From NCBI RefSeq assembly GCF_004614185.1, contig NZ_SPVF01000099.1:1-44357 (forward strand): a stretch of 44,357 bases of DNA, read 5' to 3'. This document shows positions 8,341 through 15,960 of the stretch, piece by piece. Each line of letters starts with the position of its first letter. The first letter of the stretch is position 1. This stretch comes from Zemynaea arenosa (GTDB taxonomy: Bacteria; Pseudomonadota; Gammaproteobacteria; Burkholderiales; Burkholderiaceae_D). The notes under the pieces are model-generated. The model was not told the origin of the DNA. It worked only from the letters and a program-made list of their open reading frames with translations, and searched no databases. The position numbers and the translations under genes were made by a program.

Positions 8341-9612
8341 TCAGTCCAGCGGCACGTTGCGGTAGCGGTTGACCTCGCGTGGGTCGACCATCTCGCCCCG
8401 GTTGCCCCAGCTGTTGCGCGCATAAGTGAGCACCGCCGCGACTTCCGCGTCGCTCAGCACCGGGCCGTAGGGCACCATCCCATATGGCCGCGGGTTGCCC
8501 GCCGTACCCGGCGCAAAGCCGCCGTTAAGCACAATGCGGATGGCATTCACCGGGTTCGCGACCGTCAGCGCCGCATTCCCGGCGAGCGGCGGATAATGCG
8601 GCGGCAGGCCGCGGCCGTCGGCCCCGTGGCAGTCCAGGCAGCGGTCGGCATAGATCTGCTTGCCCTGCTGGAGCACCACCTCAGGCACCGGTTCAGGCGC
8701 TGCGCCCGCAGGCGCCTCGCGTGGTGGCAATGCTTTCAGATACATCGCCATCGCGATTGTGTCCTGGTCGGACAGGTGCTGCAGGCTGGCGCGCACCACC
8801 TCCGCCATCGGCCCCACCACGGTGGCACGCGGCGCGACGCCCGTGCGCAGCAGCTGGGCGATGTGCTCCACTGGCCATTCCGCCAGCCCGGCCTCGCGCG
8901 GGGAGTTCAGCGAGGGCGCATACCAACCCAGCATCGGGATCAGCCCACCCTCCAGCCCCGCCGCGCTGCCACCAAAGCGGTCGCGCGCGCTGTGGCAGGC
9001 GCTGCAGTGCCCCAGTCCCTCGACCAGGTAGGCGCCGCGGTTCCAGACCGGGCCGCGCTCGGGCACCGGCTGATACACCTCCGGGCGGAAGTACAGCAGC
9101 CGCCAGCCCATCAGCGCCACCTGCTGGTTGTACGGGAAGGTCAGCTGGTGCGCGCGGTTCGGCACCGCCGCGGGTGGCACGCTGCGCAGGTAGGCGTACA
9201 GCGCATCGGAATCAGCGCGGGTCACTCGCGTGTAATTGGGGTACGGGAACGCGGGGTACAGCAAATGGCCGTCGCGCGAGCGCCCGTTGTGCAGGGCGTT
9301 CCAGAAATCGTCCGCACTCCAGTTGCCGAGGCCATGGGTGCGGTCCGCCGTGATATTGGGCGCATACAGCCGCCCGAACGGTGTTTCGATGGCACGGCCG
9401 CCCGCATATTCGGCGCCGCCGCGCACGGTGTGGCAGGCGGCGCAGTCGCCCACGTGCGCGAGGTAGGCGCCGCGCTGGATGTTGGCTGGCGTCGCGGCCC
9501 AGTCCTCAGGCGAGCGCGACGGCACGTGCTGGGCGCGCGGCCAGGCGGCCACCACACCAATCACAGCGAGGACCAGGATGGCGGCCAGCGCCAGGGTGAT
9601 TTTGCGTTTCAT
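8341..9612 (-). CDS. Tri-heme cytochrome c subunit (membrane-anchored, dehydrogenase type)
   Basis: A 423-residue exported cytochrome with an N-terminal signal or anchor (residues 4-24) and three haem c sites: CAACH at 57-61, CSACH at 203-207 and CLDCH at 325-329. This domain plan matches the cytochrome subunit of membrane alcohol/gluconate dehydrogenases, which passes electrons to quinone or oxidase. No dehydrogenase subunit is encoded beside it. Its ATG overlaps the stop of the upstream c4-like cytochrome gene by 4 bases (ATGA at 9612-9609), so the two are translated together and probably form one electron chain. Confidence 0.9.
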   Translation of the reverse strand: MKRKITLALAAILVLAVIGVVAAWPRAQHVPSRSPEDWAATPANIQRGAYLAHVGDCAACHTVRGGAEYAGGRAIETPFGRLYAPNITADRTHGLGNWSADDFWNALHNGRSRDGHLLYPAFPYPNYTRVTRADSDALYAYLRSVPPAAVPNRAHQLTFPYNQQVALMGWRLLYFRPEVYQPVPERGPVWNRGAYLVEGLGHCSACHSARDRFGGSAAGLEGGLIPMLGWYAPSLNSPREAGLAEWPVEHIAQLLRTGVAPRATVVGPMAEVVRASLQHLSDQDTIAMAMYLKALPPREAPAGAAPEPVPEVVLQQGKQIYADRCLDCHGADGRGLPPHYPPLAGNAALTVANPVNAIRIVLNGGFAPGTAGNPRPYGMVPYGPVLSDAEVAAVLTYARNSWGNRGEMVDPREVNRYRNVPLD

Positions 9613-10349
9613 GGCTGATCGGGAGCGCTGCCGCAAGCCAGCGGCAGCGGACGGTGGATCGGAGTGGCGACAGCGCCGTGCTGCGGGACAGGCTGGGCCG
9701 CAAGGTAGGCGGAGATCGCCGTCACATCCTGCAGCGGCAGGCGGCGCGCGATCTCGGCCATGCAATCGGGCGCCAGCGCATGGCGGTCGCCGTTCTTCCA
9801 TGCGCCCAGCTGGGCGTTGATGTAGTCGCGCGGCAGCCCGGTCAAGCCCGGGATGGCAGGCTGCGCACCGGTCAAAGCGGCACCGTGGCAGGCCACGCAG
9901 GCCGGGACCTTCAGCGCCGGGTCACCGCGCTGCACCAGCTGTTCGCCGCGTGCGCGTTCGGTGGGACTGGCGGTCACTACAGGCGCGGGCGGACGGGCCA
10001 GATCCGCATTGGCGAAGTAATCCGCGATCTCGTGCAGGTAAGGATCCGGCAGCGGCGCGACCATCCAGGTCATCAACGGGTAGCGGCGGCGGCCCTGCTG
10101 GAAATTGATCAGCTGGTTGTACAGGTAGCCGGCGGGCTTGCCCGCGAGACGCGGAAAGAAGGCATCGTCGCGGTCGGTGCGCGCATGGCAGGACAGGCAG
10201 GGCGCGATGCGCTGCTGCAGCGTGTCGGGCAACACCGCGGGGCGGTCCGCCCATGCAGGCGCCGCACCAAGGGCGGACAGCGCCAGCGCGGCCATGAGCG
10301 CAGCGCGGGCGCGGGCCGCGCTGCGGGCGGCTGAAAGCAAGAGAGTCAT
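9609..10349 (-). CDS. Di-heme cytochrome c (c4-like)
   Basis: A 246-residue periplasmic cytochrome with a signal peptide ending near AWADRP (residue 34) and two haem sites, CLSCH at 51-55 and CVACH at 151-155. Each domain carries motifs typical of cytochrome c4 (FPRLAGKPAGYLYNQL; IPGLTGLPRDYINAQL). It presumably shuttles electrons between the tri-heme cytochrome and a terminal oxidase. Its ATG shares one base with the stop of the MocR gene upstream (TGATG at 10351-10347) and its stop overlaps the start of the tri-heme gene, so all three genes are tightly coupled. Confidence 0.9.
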   Translation of the reverse strand: MTLLLSAARSAARARAALMAALALSALGAAPAWADRPAVLPDTLQQRIAPCLSCHARTDRDDAFFPRLAGKPAGYLYNQLINFQQGRRRYPLMTWMVAPLPDPYLHEIADYFANADLARPPAPVVTASPTERARGEQLVQRGDPALKVPACVACHGAALTGAQPAIPGLTGLPRDYINAQLGAWKNGDRHALAPDCMAEIARRLPLQDVTAISAYLAAQPVPQHGAVATPIHRPLPLACGSAPDQP

Positions 10350-11752
10350 CAGATCACCTGGTGAGAAAAGCTCTGTGGTGCACGGGCCAGCAACTGGGAC
10401 AGCCGGCGCAATCCTGCGGCCAGGCGCTTGCTGTCGGGGGTGCTGCCCAGCGAAATGCGGATCGCGTTCGGCAGCGGGCCGCCAAGGGTGAAGACTTCGG
10501 ACGGCGTCACGGCCAGCCCCTCCCCGGCCGCCGCACGGGCCAGCTCGGTGGACGACCAGTAGCCGGGCAGCGGCAGCCAGATGTGCAGCCCCTGCGCAGC
10601 GGAGGCCTCCCGCCCCGCCAGCAATTCCGCAGCGAGCGCATGGCGGGCGCGCGCCTCGTCCCGCACGCCGGTGAACAGCTGCTGCGCGGTACCGTCCAGG
10701 ATCCACTGCGTGGCCAGCGTCGCCGTCAGCGGGGGGGCCATCAGCGCGAAGGAACGCAGCGCGGCCAGGAAGCGGCTACGCTGCTCCTGCGCGCGGATGA
10801 CCACGAAGGCCACGCGCAGGCCGGGCGTCAGGCACTTGGAGAGCGTCGACACATAGCTCACATGGTCCGGCGCGGCCAGCGCCAGCGGCGGCGGCGCGTG
10901 GTCGGCAAAGCGCCAGTACGGGTCGTCTTCGATGATGTGCAGGCCGCAGCGCAGTGCGACTCCCGCGATCTGCTGGCGGCGCTCAGACGGCATCGTCGCG
11001 GTGGTCGGGTTCTGCAGGGTGGGGTTCAGGTAAAGCAGGCGCGCGCCGTGCTCGCGGCAGGCGCGTTCCAACGCATCGGGCAGCATGCCGTCGGCATCCG
11101 CCTCCACCGTCACGAGCGTGCGGCCGAATTGGGCGGCAGCGGCGCGCAGGCCGGGATAGTTCACCGCTTCCGCCAGCACCACCTCGCCGGGTGCGGTGTG
11201 CGTGAGCAGCAATGCGGCCAGCGCCGCCTGCGCGCCCGGGCAGACGATCACATGGTCGGGATGCAGCCGGCCCAGCATCGGCTCCAGCCATGCGGCGCCG
11301 GCGGTGCGGTCCGTCTGCGAGCCGCCGCCGAGGTGGTAGGCCATCAGCATCTCGGTATCGGCGCGCAGCAGCACTTGCGTCAGCCCTTGCTTGAGCAGCT
11401 CGTCGAAGCGCAGCCCGGCGGGCGGCGGCGGGATGTTCATGCTCAGGTCCAGCACCTGCGCCAGCTCGATGCGGGGTGTGGCGACAAACGTGCCGCGCGC
11501 GCCCTTCCCTTCCAGCAGATGGCGGCGCTTGGCTTCGTCATAGGCGCGCGTGACGGTGGTCAGGTCCATGCCGAGGTCGCTCGCCAGCTCCCGCTGCGGC
11601 GGCAGGCGGTCACCCGGCTTCAGGATGCCGTCAAACAGCGCCTGCTCGATGGCTTCGGCAATCCGCAGGTAGCGTGGCCCGCTGCCAGCGTCGACTCCTG
11701 CCAGCCAGGGATGCTTGGCTGTGGCCTCTTGTATGGATTTTGTCTGGGACAA
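10349..11752 (-). CDS. MocR-type transcriptional regulator (GntR HTH + aminotransferase fold)
   Basis: A 467-residue two-domain regulator. Residues about 25-92 form a GntR winged helix (LPPQRELASDLGMDLTTVTRAYDEA); residues about 130-460 form a fold-type I aminotransferase domain with LNPTLQNPTTATMP, IIEDDPYW and the pyridoxal-phosphate lysine Lys306 in YVSTLSKCL. Such proteins sense amino-compound or vitamin ligands. The start is TTG at 11752, because the frame is closed by a stop a few codons upstream and no ATG precedes the HTH. It is the first gene of a three-gene overlapping run with two cytochrome genes, an unusual partner set. Repeated ATGGAT/ATCCAT sites lie around its start. Confidence 0.9.
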   Translation of the reverse strand: MSQTKSIQEATAKHPWLAGVDAGSGPRYLRIAEAIEQALFDGILKPGDRLPPQRELASDLGMDLTTVTRAYDEAKRRHLLEGKGARGTFVATPRIELAQVLDLSMNIPPPPAGLRFDELLKQGLTQVLLRADTEMLMAYHLGGGSQTDRTAGAAWLEPMLGRLHPDHVIVCPGAQAALAALLLTHTAPGEVVLAEAVNYPGLRAAAAQFGRTLVTVEADADGMLPDALERACREHGARLLYLNPTLQNPTTATMPSERRQQIAGVALRCGLHIIEDDPYWRFADHAPPPLALAAPDHVSYVSTLSKCLTPGLRVAFVVIRAQEQRSRFLAALRSFALMAPPLTATLATQWILDGTAQQLFTGVRDEARARHALAAELLAGREASAAQGLHIWLPLPGYWSSTELARAAAGEGLAVTPSEVFTLGGPLPNAIRISLGSTPDSKRLAAGLRRLSQLLARAPQSFSHQVI

Positions 11753-11816
11753 TTTGACTCATGCATGGATGCTTGTTCGCAGTAGTATGCACCGCTGCCC
11801 GCAAATAATCCATACA
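11730..11816. promoter_or_regulatory. Candidate MocR operator sites
   Basis: A perfect 10-base inverted repeat, TGTATGGATT at 11730-11739 and AATCCATACA at 11807-11816, brackets the start of the MocR gene, with a third partial copy GCATGGATG at 11763-11771. MocR regulators bind widely spaced repeats as dimers, so autoregulation is plausible. One arm is inside the first codons of the gene. Confidence 0.45.
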
Positions 11817-11919
11817 TTTGATGCCGCCCGAGCGCATCATTCGTCAACCCCTCGTGCAGCTATCCCTGCGGCGCTGCGCGGTGGCGTGGCTATCCTCAGA
11901 CGTGCAGACGAAAAAGTTG

Positions 11920-11947
11920 TTGATTTCCACCGCAGCGGTGTTATAGT
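11920..11947 (+). promoter_or_regulatory. Promoter of the GntR-ABC operon with palindromic operator in the spacer
   Basis: TTGATT at 11920-11925 and TATAGT at 11942-11947 are 16 bases apart. The spacer holds a perfect palindrome CACCGC-A-GCGGTG at 11928-11940. The seven-base motif TAGTTCG occurs at 11944-11950 and again at 11960-11966. The layout suggests that the first gene product, a GntR regulator, represses by blocking polymerase. Confidence 0.55.
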
Positions 11948-11997
11948 TCGCTACAACACTAGTTCGATAGGAGACCCAACCATGCGAAGGAGCAGTC

Positions 11998-12366
11998 ATG
12001 ACATCCGGCTGGAATGACAACACGCCCATCTATCTCCAGCTAAAGGACCGCGTCATCGGCATGATGCTCGATGGCGTCCTGAAGGCTGGCGATGCCCTGC
12101 CCTCCGTGCGCCAGGTGGCGGCGGAGTATCAGCTCAATCCGATTACCGTGTCCCGCGCCTACCAAGAACTGGTGGACGATCACCTCGTGGAAAAAAGAAG
12201 GGGAATTGGCATGTACGTCACTGAAGGCGCGAGCGAAAAACTGCTCGCCAGCGAACGCGAACGCTTCCTGCGCGAAGAGTGGCCGGCGCTGCTCGAGCGC
12301 ATCCGCCGCCTCGGCCTCGACCTCGACCTGCTGCTGCGCGGGACCCAGCCGGGAGCCGCCCAATGA
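11998..12366 (+). CDS. GntR family regulator, YtrA/YhcF type
   Basis: A short 122-residue regulator: a GntR winged helix over residues about 10-75 (LPSVRQVAAEYQLNPITVSRAYQEL) and a short helical tail instead of a ligand domain, as in the YtrA subfamily. It is the first gene of an operon with an ABC ATPase and a permease, the typical setting of this subfamily, where the regulator represses its own operon and is relieved by cell-envelope antibiotics or related signals. The stop overlaps the ATPase start (ATGA). The palindrome at 11928-11940 is the likely operator. Confidence 0.9.
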   Translation: MTSGWNDNTPIYLQLKDRVIGMMLDGVLKAGDALPSVRQVAAEYQLNPITVSRAYQELVDDHLVEKRRGIGMYVTEGASEKLLASERERFLREEWPALLERIRRLGLDLDLLLRGTQPGAAQ

Positions 12367-13223
12367 GCGCCGTGATCTCCGCCCGCAACCTGACCAAGCG
12401 CTACGGCAAGGCCACCGCCGCCGTCGACAACGTCAGCTTCGACATCCAGCCCGGCCGCATCGTGGGCCTGATCGGCCCGAACGGCTCCGGCAAGACCACC
12501 ACGCTGAAGGCCGCCCTCGGCCTGATCCCGTTCGACGGCGAACTGACGGTCCTCGGCTTGGACCCACGCACCCAGCGCGACCAGCTGATGCAGGACGTCT
12601 GCTTCATCGCCGACGTGGCCATCCTTCCGCGCTGGCTGAAGGTGAAGGACGCCGTCGACTTCTGCGCCGGCGTGCACCCCAAGTTCAACCGCGAGAAGGC
12701 CGAGCGCTACATCGCCCACACCAAGCTGACGCCCGACATGAAGGTGAAGGCCATGTCCAAGGGGATGATCGTGCAGCTGCACCTCGCCCTGATCATGGCC
12801 ATCGACGCCAAGCTGCTGGTGCTGGACGAGCCGACCCTGGGCCTGGACATCATCTACCGCAAGCAGTTCTACCAGAACCTCCTGGAGGACTACTTTGACG
12901 AGAACAAGACCATCGTCATCACCACCCACCAGGTGGAAGAAGTCGAGCACATTCTCTCGGACCTGATGTTCATCCGCGACGGCAAGATCGTGCTCTCCGC
13001 CTCGATGGACGAAGTGGGCGAGCGTTACACGGAGCTGATGGTCAACCCGGACAAGGTGGGCGCCGCCAACGCGCTCGGTCCGATCGACAAGCGCACCGTG
13101 TTCGGCAAATCGGTGATGCTGTTCGACGGCGTGCCGCGCACCCAGCTCGAAGTACTCGGCGAGACGCGCAACCCGAGCGTTGCGGACCTCTTCGTCGCCA
13201 CCATGAAAGGACTCTACGCATGA
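12363..13223 (+). CDS. ABC transporter ATP-binding protein
   Basis: A 286-residue ATPase with Walker A GPNGSGKTTTLK near residues 39-50, Walker B LLVLDEPTLGLD and the switch histidine in ITTHQVEE. The signature region reads MSKGMIVQL rather than LSGGQ, as is common in YtrB-like ATPases. It should power the ABC-2 permease encoded next, whose start it overlaps by 4 bases. The C-terminal ~60 residues after the ATPase core are typical of the subfamily. Substrate unknown; a role in envelope stress or antibiotic export is inferred from the operon type. Confidence 0.92.
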   Translation: MSAVISARNLTKRYGKATAAVDNVSFDIQPGRIVGLIGPNGSGKTTTLKAALGLIPFDGELTVLGLDPRTQRDQLMQDVCFIADVAILPRWLKVKDAVDFCAGVHPKFNREKAERYIAHTKLTPDMKVKAMSKGMIVQLHLALIMAIDAKLLVLDEPTLGLDIIYRKQFYQNLLEDYFDENKTIVITTHQVEEVEHILSDLMFIRDGKIVLSASMDEVGERYTELMVNPDKVGAANALGPIDKRTVFGKSVMLFDGVPRTQLEVLGETRNPSVADLFVATMKGLYA

Positions 13224-14185
13224 ATACCATGAAGTGGCTGCTGCGCCGCGAATACTGGGAGCACCGCGGCATGTATCTGTGGGCGCCGGTCGCGGTGGCG
13301 CTTTCCGTGCTGGTGCTGATCGCCGGCGCCTCCTACCGCATGGTGTCCGAGAAGATCGGGCACGCCCAGATCAACGGTGTCGAATTCACCGCCAGTGTCA
13401 ACGGCCTGCCGCCGGGGATGAAAACCAAGATGGCGCAAGCCCTCTCCGCCGGCTACATGGGCACGGCCGCGCCGCTGATGTTCATGCTCGCGCTGATCGT
13501 GTTCTTCTACTGCCTCGGCGCGCTGTACGACGAGCGCCGCGACCGCAGCATCCTGTTCTGGAAATCGCTGCCGGTGTCGGATGGCGAGACGGTGCTGTCC
13601 AAGGTCGCCTCGGCGCTGGTTGTGCTGCCGCTGGTGTACATCGGCATCTCGTTCGCGCTGTCGTTTGCCACGCTGTTCATCCTGGCCGGTGTCGGTGCCG
13701 CCAAGGGCGTGAACGTGTTCCCCCTTCTGCTCACGAGCCCGAGCTTCTACCTCGCGCCGCTGCAGGTGATTGCGATGCTGCCCGTGTATATCGTGTGGGC
13801 GCTGCCGACCATCGGCTGGCTGATGCTGGTGTCCAGCTGGGCGCGGTCGAAGGTGTTCCTGTGGGCGGTCGGCGTGCCCATCATGGTCACCATCGTGCTC
13901 AAGTTCCTGAACCGCTTCTATGGCCTGGACATGGATGTGGACTGGTTCGTGGACAACGTGATCCTGCGTTCGCTGAGCAGCACCGTGCCGGGCATCTGGT
14001 TCGCATTCGAGAAGGTGGATCCGTTCCTGCTGATGGACTCCGAGACCCACATCGTCAGTCTCTCGCACGTGGCCTATGAATCGTATGCCGTGCTGGCCCG
14101 CCCATCCGCCTGGGTCGGCGCGCTTGTGGGCGCGAGCATGATCTACGGCGCGATCCGGCTGCGCCGCTGGCGCGACGAGGGCTAA
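13220..14185 (+). CDS. ABC-2 type permease
   Basis: A 321-residue membrane protein with about six hydrophobic segments (near residues 18-38, 83-103, 130-155, 175-198, 208-230 and 288-308). The second segment is followed by ALYDERRDRSILFWKSLPVS, the cytoplasmic coupling motif common to ABC-2 permeases. Together with the ATPase upstream it forms a probable exporter. The gene ends on the opposite-strand TetR gene with a 4-base overlap of stop codons. Confidence 0.9.
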   Translation: MNTMKWLLRREYWEHRGMYLWAPVAVALSVLVLIAGASYRMVSEKIGHAQINGVEFTASVNGLPPGMKTKMAQALSAGYMGTAAPLMFMLALIVFFYCLGALYDERRDRSILFWKSLPVSDGETVLSKVASALVVLPLVYIGISFALSFATLFILAGVGAAKGVNVFPLLLTSPSFYLAPLQVIAMLPVYIVWALPTIGWLMLVSSWARSKVFLWAVGVPIMVTIVLKFLNRFYGLDMDVDWFVDNVILRSLSSTVPGIWFAFEKVDPFLLMDSETHIVSLSHVAYESYAVLARPSAWVGALVGASMIYGAIRLRRWRDEG

Positions 14186-14841
14186 GCGCCCTGCTTCACA
14201 TGCCCCGTGCGGCGGCCGCGCGCCGCCGCCGGGGTGTTTTCCATCTCCGCCAGTCCGTCGAAGACAGTGTTCACCAGCGCGCCGGCCAGCGCCGGGGACA
14301 AGCTCAAATGGCCCACCAGAAGCCGAAAGAACAGGGGTCCGAACAACATATCCAGCACCACTTCGACGTCCACGTCCGCACGTATCTCGCGGTCGGCAAT
14401 GGCCTGCTCGATGAGCGTGCGGCCGGTCTCCCGGCTCTTCAGGATAACCTGGTTGCGAAAGGCCTTGGCCAGTTCGCTGTCCGGATCCGCCGACGCCATG
14501 GTGAGGGCGATCTGGCGGCCGCGCTGGGTGGCAAAGGTGTCGATCACCGCCCGCAGGTGGGTCTCGAGGGCCGCTCGGGCAGCGCCTGCGAGCGGCGCGC
14601 TCGCCTCGCCACCCGGCTGCGCCATCAACGCCGCCATTGCCAGTTCCTGCGCATTGGTCCAGCTGCGGTAGATGGTGGGTTTGCTCACCCCCGCCTCCGC
14701 GGCCACGCGTTCGATCGACAGGCGCCCCAGGCCCTCGGTCATCAGGATGCGATAGGCGGTGTCCAGCACCTGCCGGCGACTGTGTTCGCTGGGCGGGCGG
14801 CCGGGACGGCGCTTGGGCGGCGTGGATTCTGGTTGACTCAT
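14182..14841 (-). CDS. TetR family transcriptional regulator
   Basis: A 219-residue repressor. The helix-turn-helix lies at about residues 25-70 (IERVAAEAGVSKPTIYRSWTNAQEL), preceded by a basic tail KRRPGRPPSE; the C-terminal domain resembles TetR_C regions of the AcrR-like group. It is divergent from the VOC protein gene with only 48 bases between the start codons, so it likely controls that gene and itself. A TACG-TAT-CGTA dyad lies in the gap. Confidence 0.9.
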   Translation of the reverse strand: MSQPESTPPKRRPGRPPSEHSRRQVLDTAYRILMTEGLGRLSIERVAAEAGVSKPTIYRSWTNAQELAMAALMAQPGGEASAPLAGAARAALETHLRAVIDTFATQRGRQIALTMASADPDSELAKAFRNQVILKSRETGRTLIEQAIADREIRADVDVEVVLDMLFGPLFFRLLVGHLSLSPALAGALVNTVFDGLAEMENTPAAARGRRTGHVKQGA

Positions 14842-14846
14842 TACTT

Positions 14847-14857
14847 TACGTATCGTA
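14847..14857. promoter_or_regulatory. Candidate TetR operator
   Basis: The dyad TACG-TAT-CGTA sits in the 48-base gap between the divergent TetR and VOC genes, immediately upstream of the TetR start. A dyad this close to both starts could repress both genes. Short arms limit confidence. Confidence 0.45.
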
Positions 14858-14889
14858 TTCTAATTGCGACTTCACCGCAAGGAGCGATC

Positions 14890-15354
14890 ATGTCTACGGC
14901 CCCACTTACACCGCAGCAGCTATGCCCTTACCTCTGCGTCAAGGGCGCGCGAGCTGCCATCGACTTCTACACGAGCGCCTTCGGCGCCCGGCTCGACTAC
15001 TGCCTGACCGACCCCGCCGACGGGCGCATCGGACACGCCGAGCTCACCTTCGGCGCCACCCGCCTGTTCCTCGCCGATGAGTATCCGGATTTCGGTGCGG
15101 TCGGGCCGGACACTCTCGGCGGATCGCCCGTCAAGTTCCACCTGCAAGTGGCGGACGCCGACGCCTTCGTTGCGCAAGCAGTGCGCCATGGTGCCACGAT
15201 CCTGCGGCCCGTCAAGCTGGCCTTTCACGGCGAGCGCAGCGGCCTGCTCGCCGACCCGTTTGGATTCAGCTGGTTCGTGAGCTGCAAGACCGAGGATGTC
15301 AGCGCCGAGGAAGCCCAGCGCCGCTGGAACGCCATGGCCCAGGGAGCCGCCTGA
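14890..15354 (+). CDS. VOC family protein (PhnB/glyoxalase-like)
   Basis: A 154-residue single-domain vicinal-oxygen-chelate protein. It has the PhnB-like opening (LCPYLCVKGARAAIDFYTSAFGA), AELTFGATRLFLADE and LLADPFGFSWFVSC. Reaction unknown; relatives act as thiol or antibiotic-binding proteins or as dioxygenase-like enzymes. AAGGAG precedes the ATG. The stop shares one base with the start of the next gene (TGATG). It is probably controlled by the divergent TetR protein. Confidence 0.87.
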   Translation: MSTAPLTPQQLCPYLCVKGARAAIDFYTSAFGARLDYCLTDPADGRIGHAELTFGATRLFLADEYPDFGAVGPDTLGGSPVKFHLQVADADAFVAQAVRHGATILRPVKLAFHGERSGLLADPFGFSWFVSCKTEDVSAEEAQRRWNAMAQGAA

Positions 15355-15776
15355 TGGACCGCCCGGAGGCCGCGGAGCTGGCCGAATTCCAGGCCCTCGA
15401 AGACGCCTTCAACGAGGCGATGGTCAGCAACGACGTGAAGCGCATCGCGGACCATATCACCGATGACTGGATCCTGGTCACGCCGGAAAAAGGCCCGGTC
15501 AGCCGCGCCGCCATCCTGGGGGTGATCGGCAACGGAGTCCTGACACACGACTGGATGGTGAAGACCATTGCGCGCGTGAAGCGCTACGGGGATGTGGCGC
15601 TCGTGACTGGCCGCGGCCAGAACACCGGCACCTTTCGCGGTGCGCCGATCCAGGCCGACGAGTGGATCACCGACGTGTATCGGCTTGTGGACGGGCGCTG
15701 GCGCTGCGTCTTGACCCACCTGACGCCGGCGCCCGCGTCGCCCTCGGGGGCTGCGCCTCGCTCGGAGGATGCATGA
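15354..15776 (+). CDS. NTF2-like / DUF4440 (SnoaL-type) protein
   Basis: A 140-residue cone-fold protein. The opening FQALEDAFNEAMVSNDVKRIADHITDDWILVTP and the closing WITDVYRLVDGRWRCVLTHLTP match the DUF4440 group. These proteins bind small molecules or catalyse varied reactions, so no reaction is assigned. It is translationally coupled to the VOC gene before it, and its own stop overlaps (ATGA) the start of a broken reading frame. Confidence 0.8.
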   Translation: MDRPEAAELAEFQALEDAFNEAMVSNDVKRIADHITDDWILVTPEKGPVSRAAILGVIGNGVLTHDWMVKTIARVKRYGDVALVTGRGQNTGTFRGAPIQADEWITDVYRLVDGRWRCVLTHLTPAPASPSGAAPRSEDA

Positions 15777-15960
15777 CCGGAGTGGTCATCAACACGTCGA
15801 TGTCGCTGGATGGCTACTGGCCCCGGCGCGCAGGCCAGCCTGGCCCAAGGTCTGGGCACGCGCCCGCGCGGTCCAGCGCGTGCTCAAGGCGACCTCCGCT
15901 ACCGGCTATGCCAGACAGGGGATGCGTCAGCGGCCGCCAGCGCCGGTTTAACCTGCGCGC
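15773..15960 (+). pseudogene. Remnant of a RibD_C/dihydrofolate reductase-like gene
   Basis: The ATG at 15773 overlaps the preceding stop, as in an operon. The first residues, MTGVVINTSMSLDGYW, match the start of RibD C-terminal/DHFR-like proteins, which usually continue with an AGP motif for about 180 residues. Here the sequence turns into Arg/Pro/Gly-rich composition and stops at about residue 63, and no other frame continues the domain. It reads as a 5' stub left by a deletion. The similarity is short, so this is tentative. The last bases overlap the end of ribB. Confidence 0.45.
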
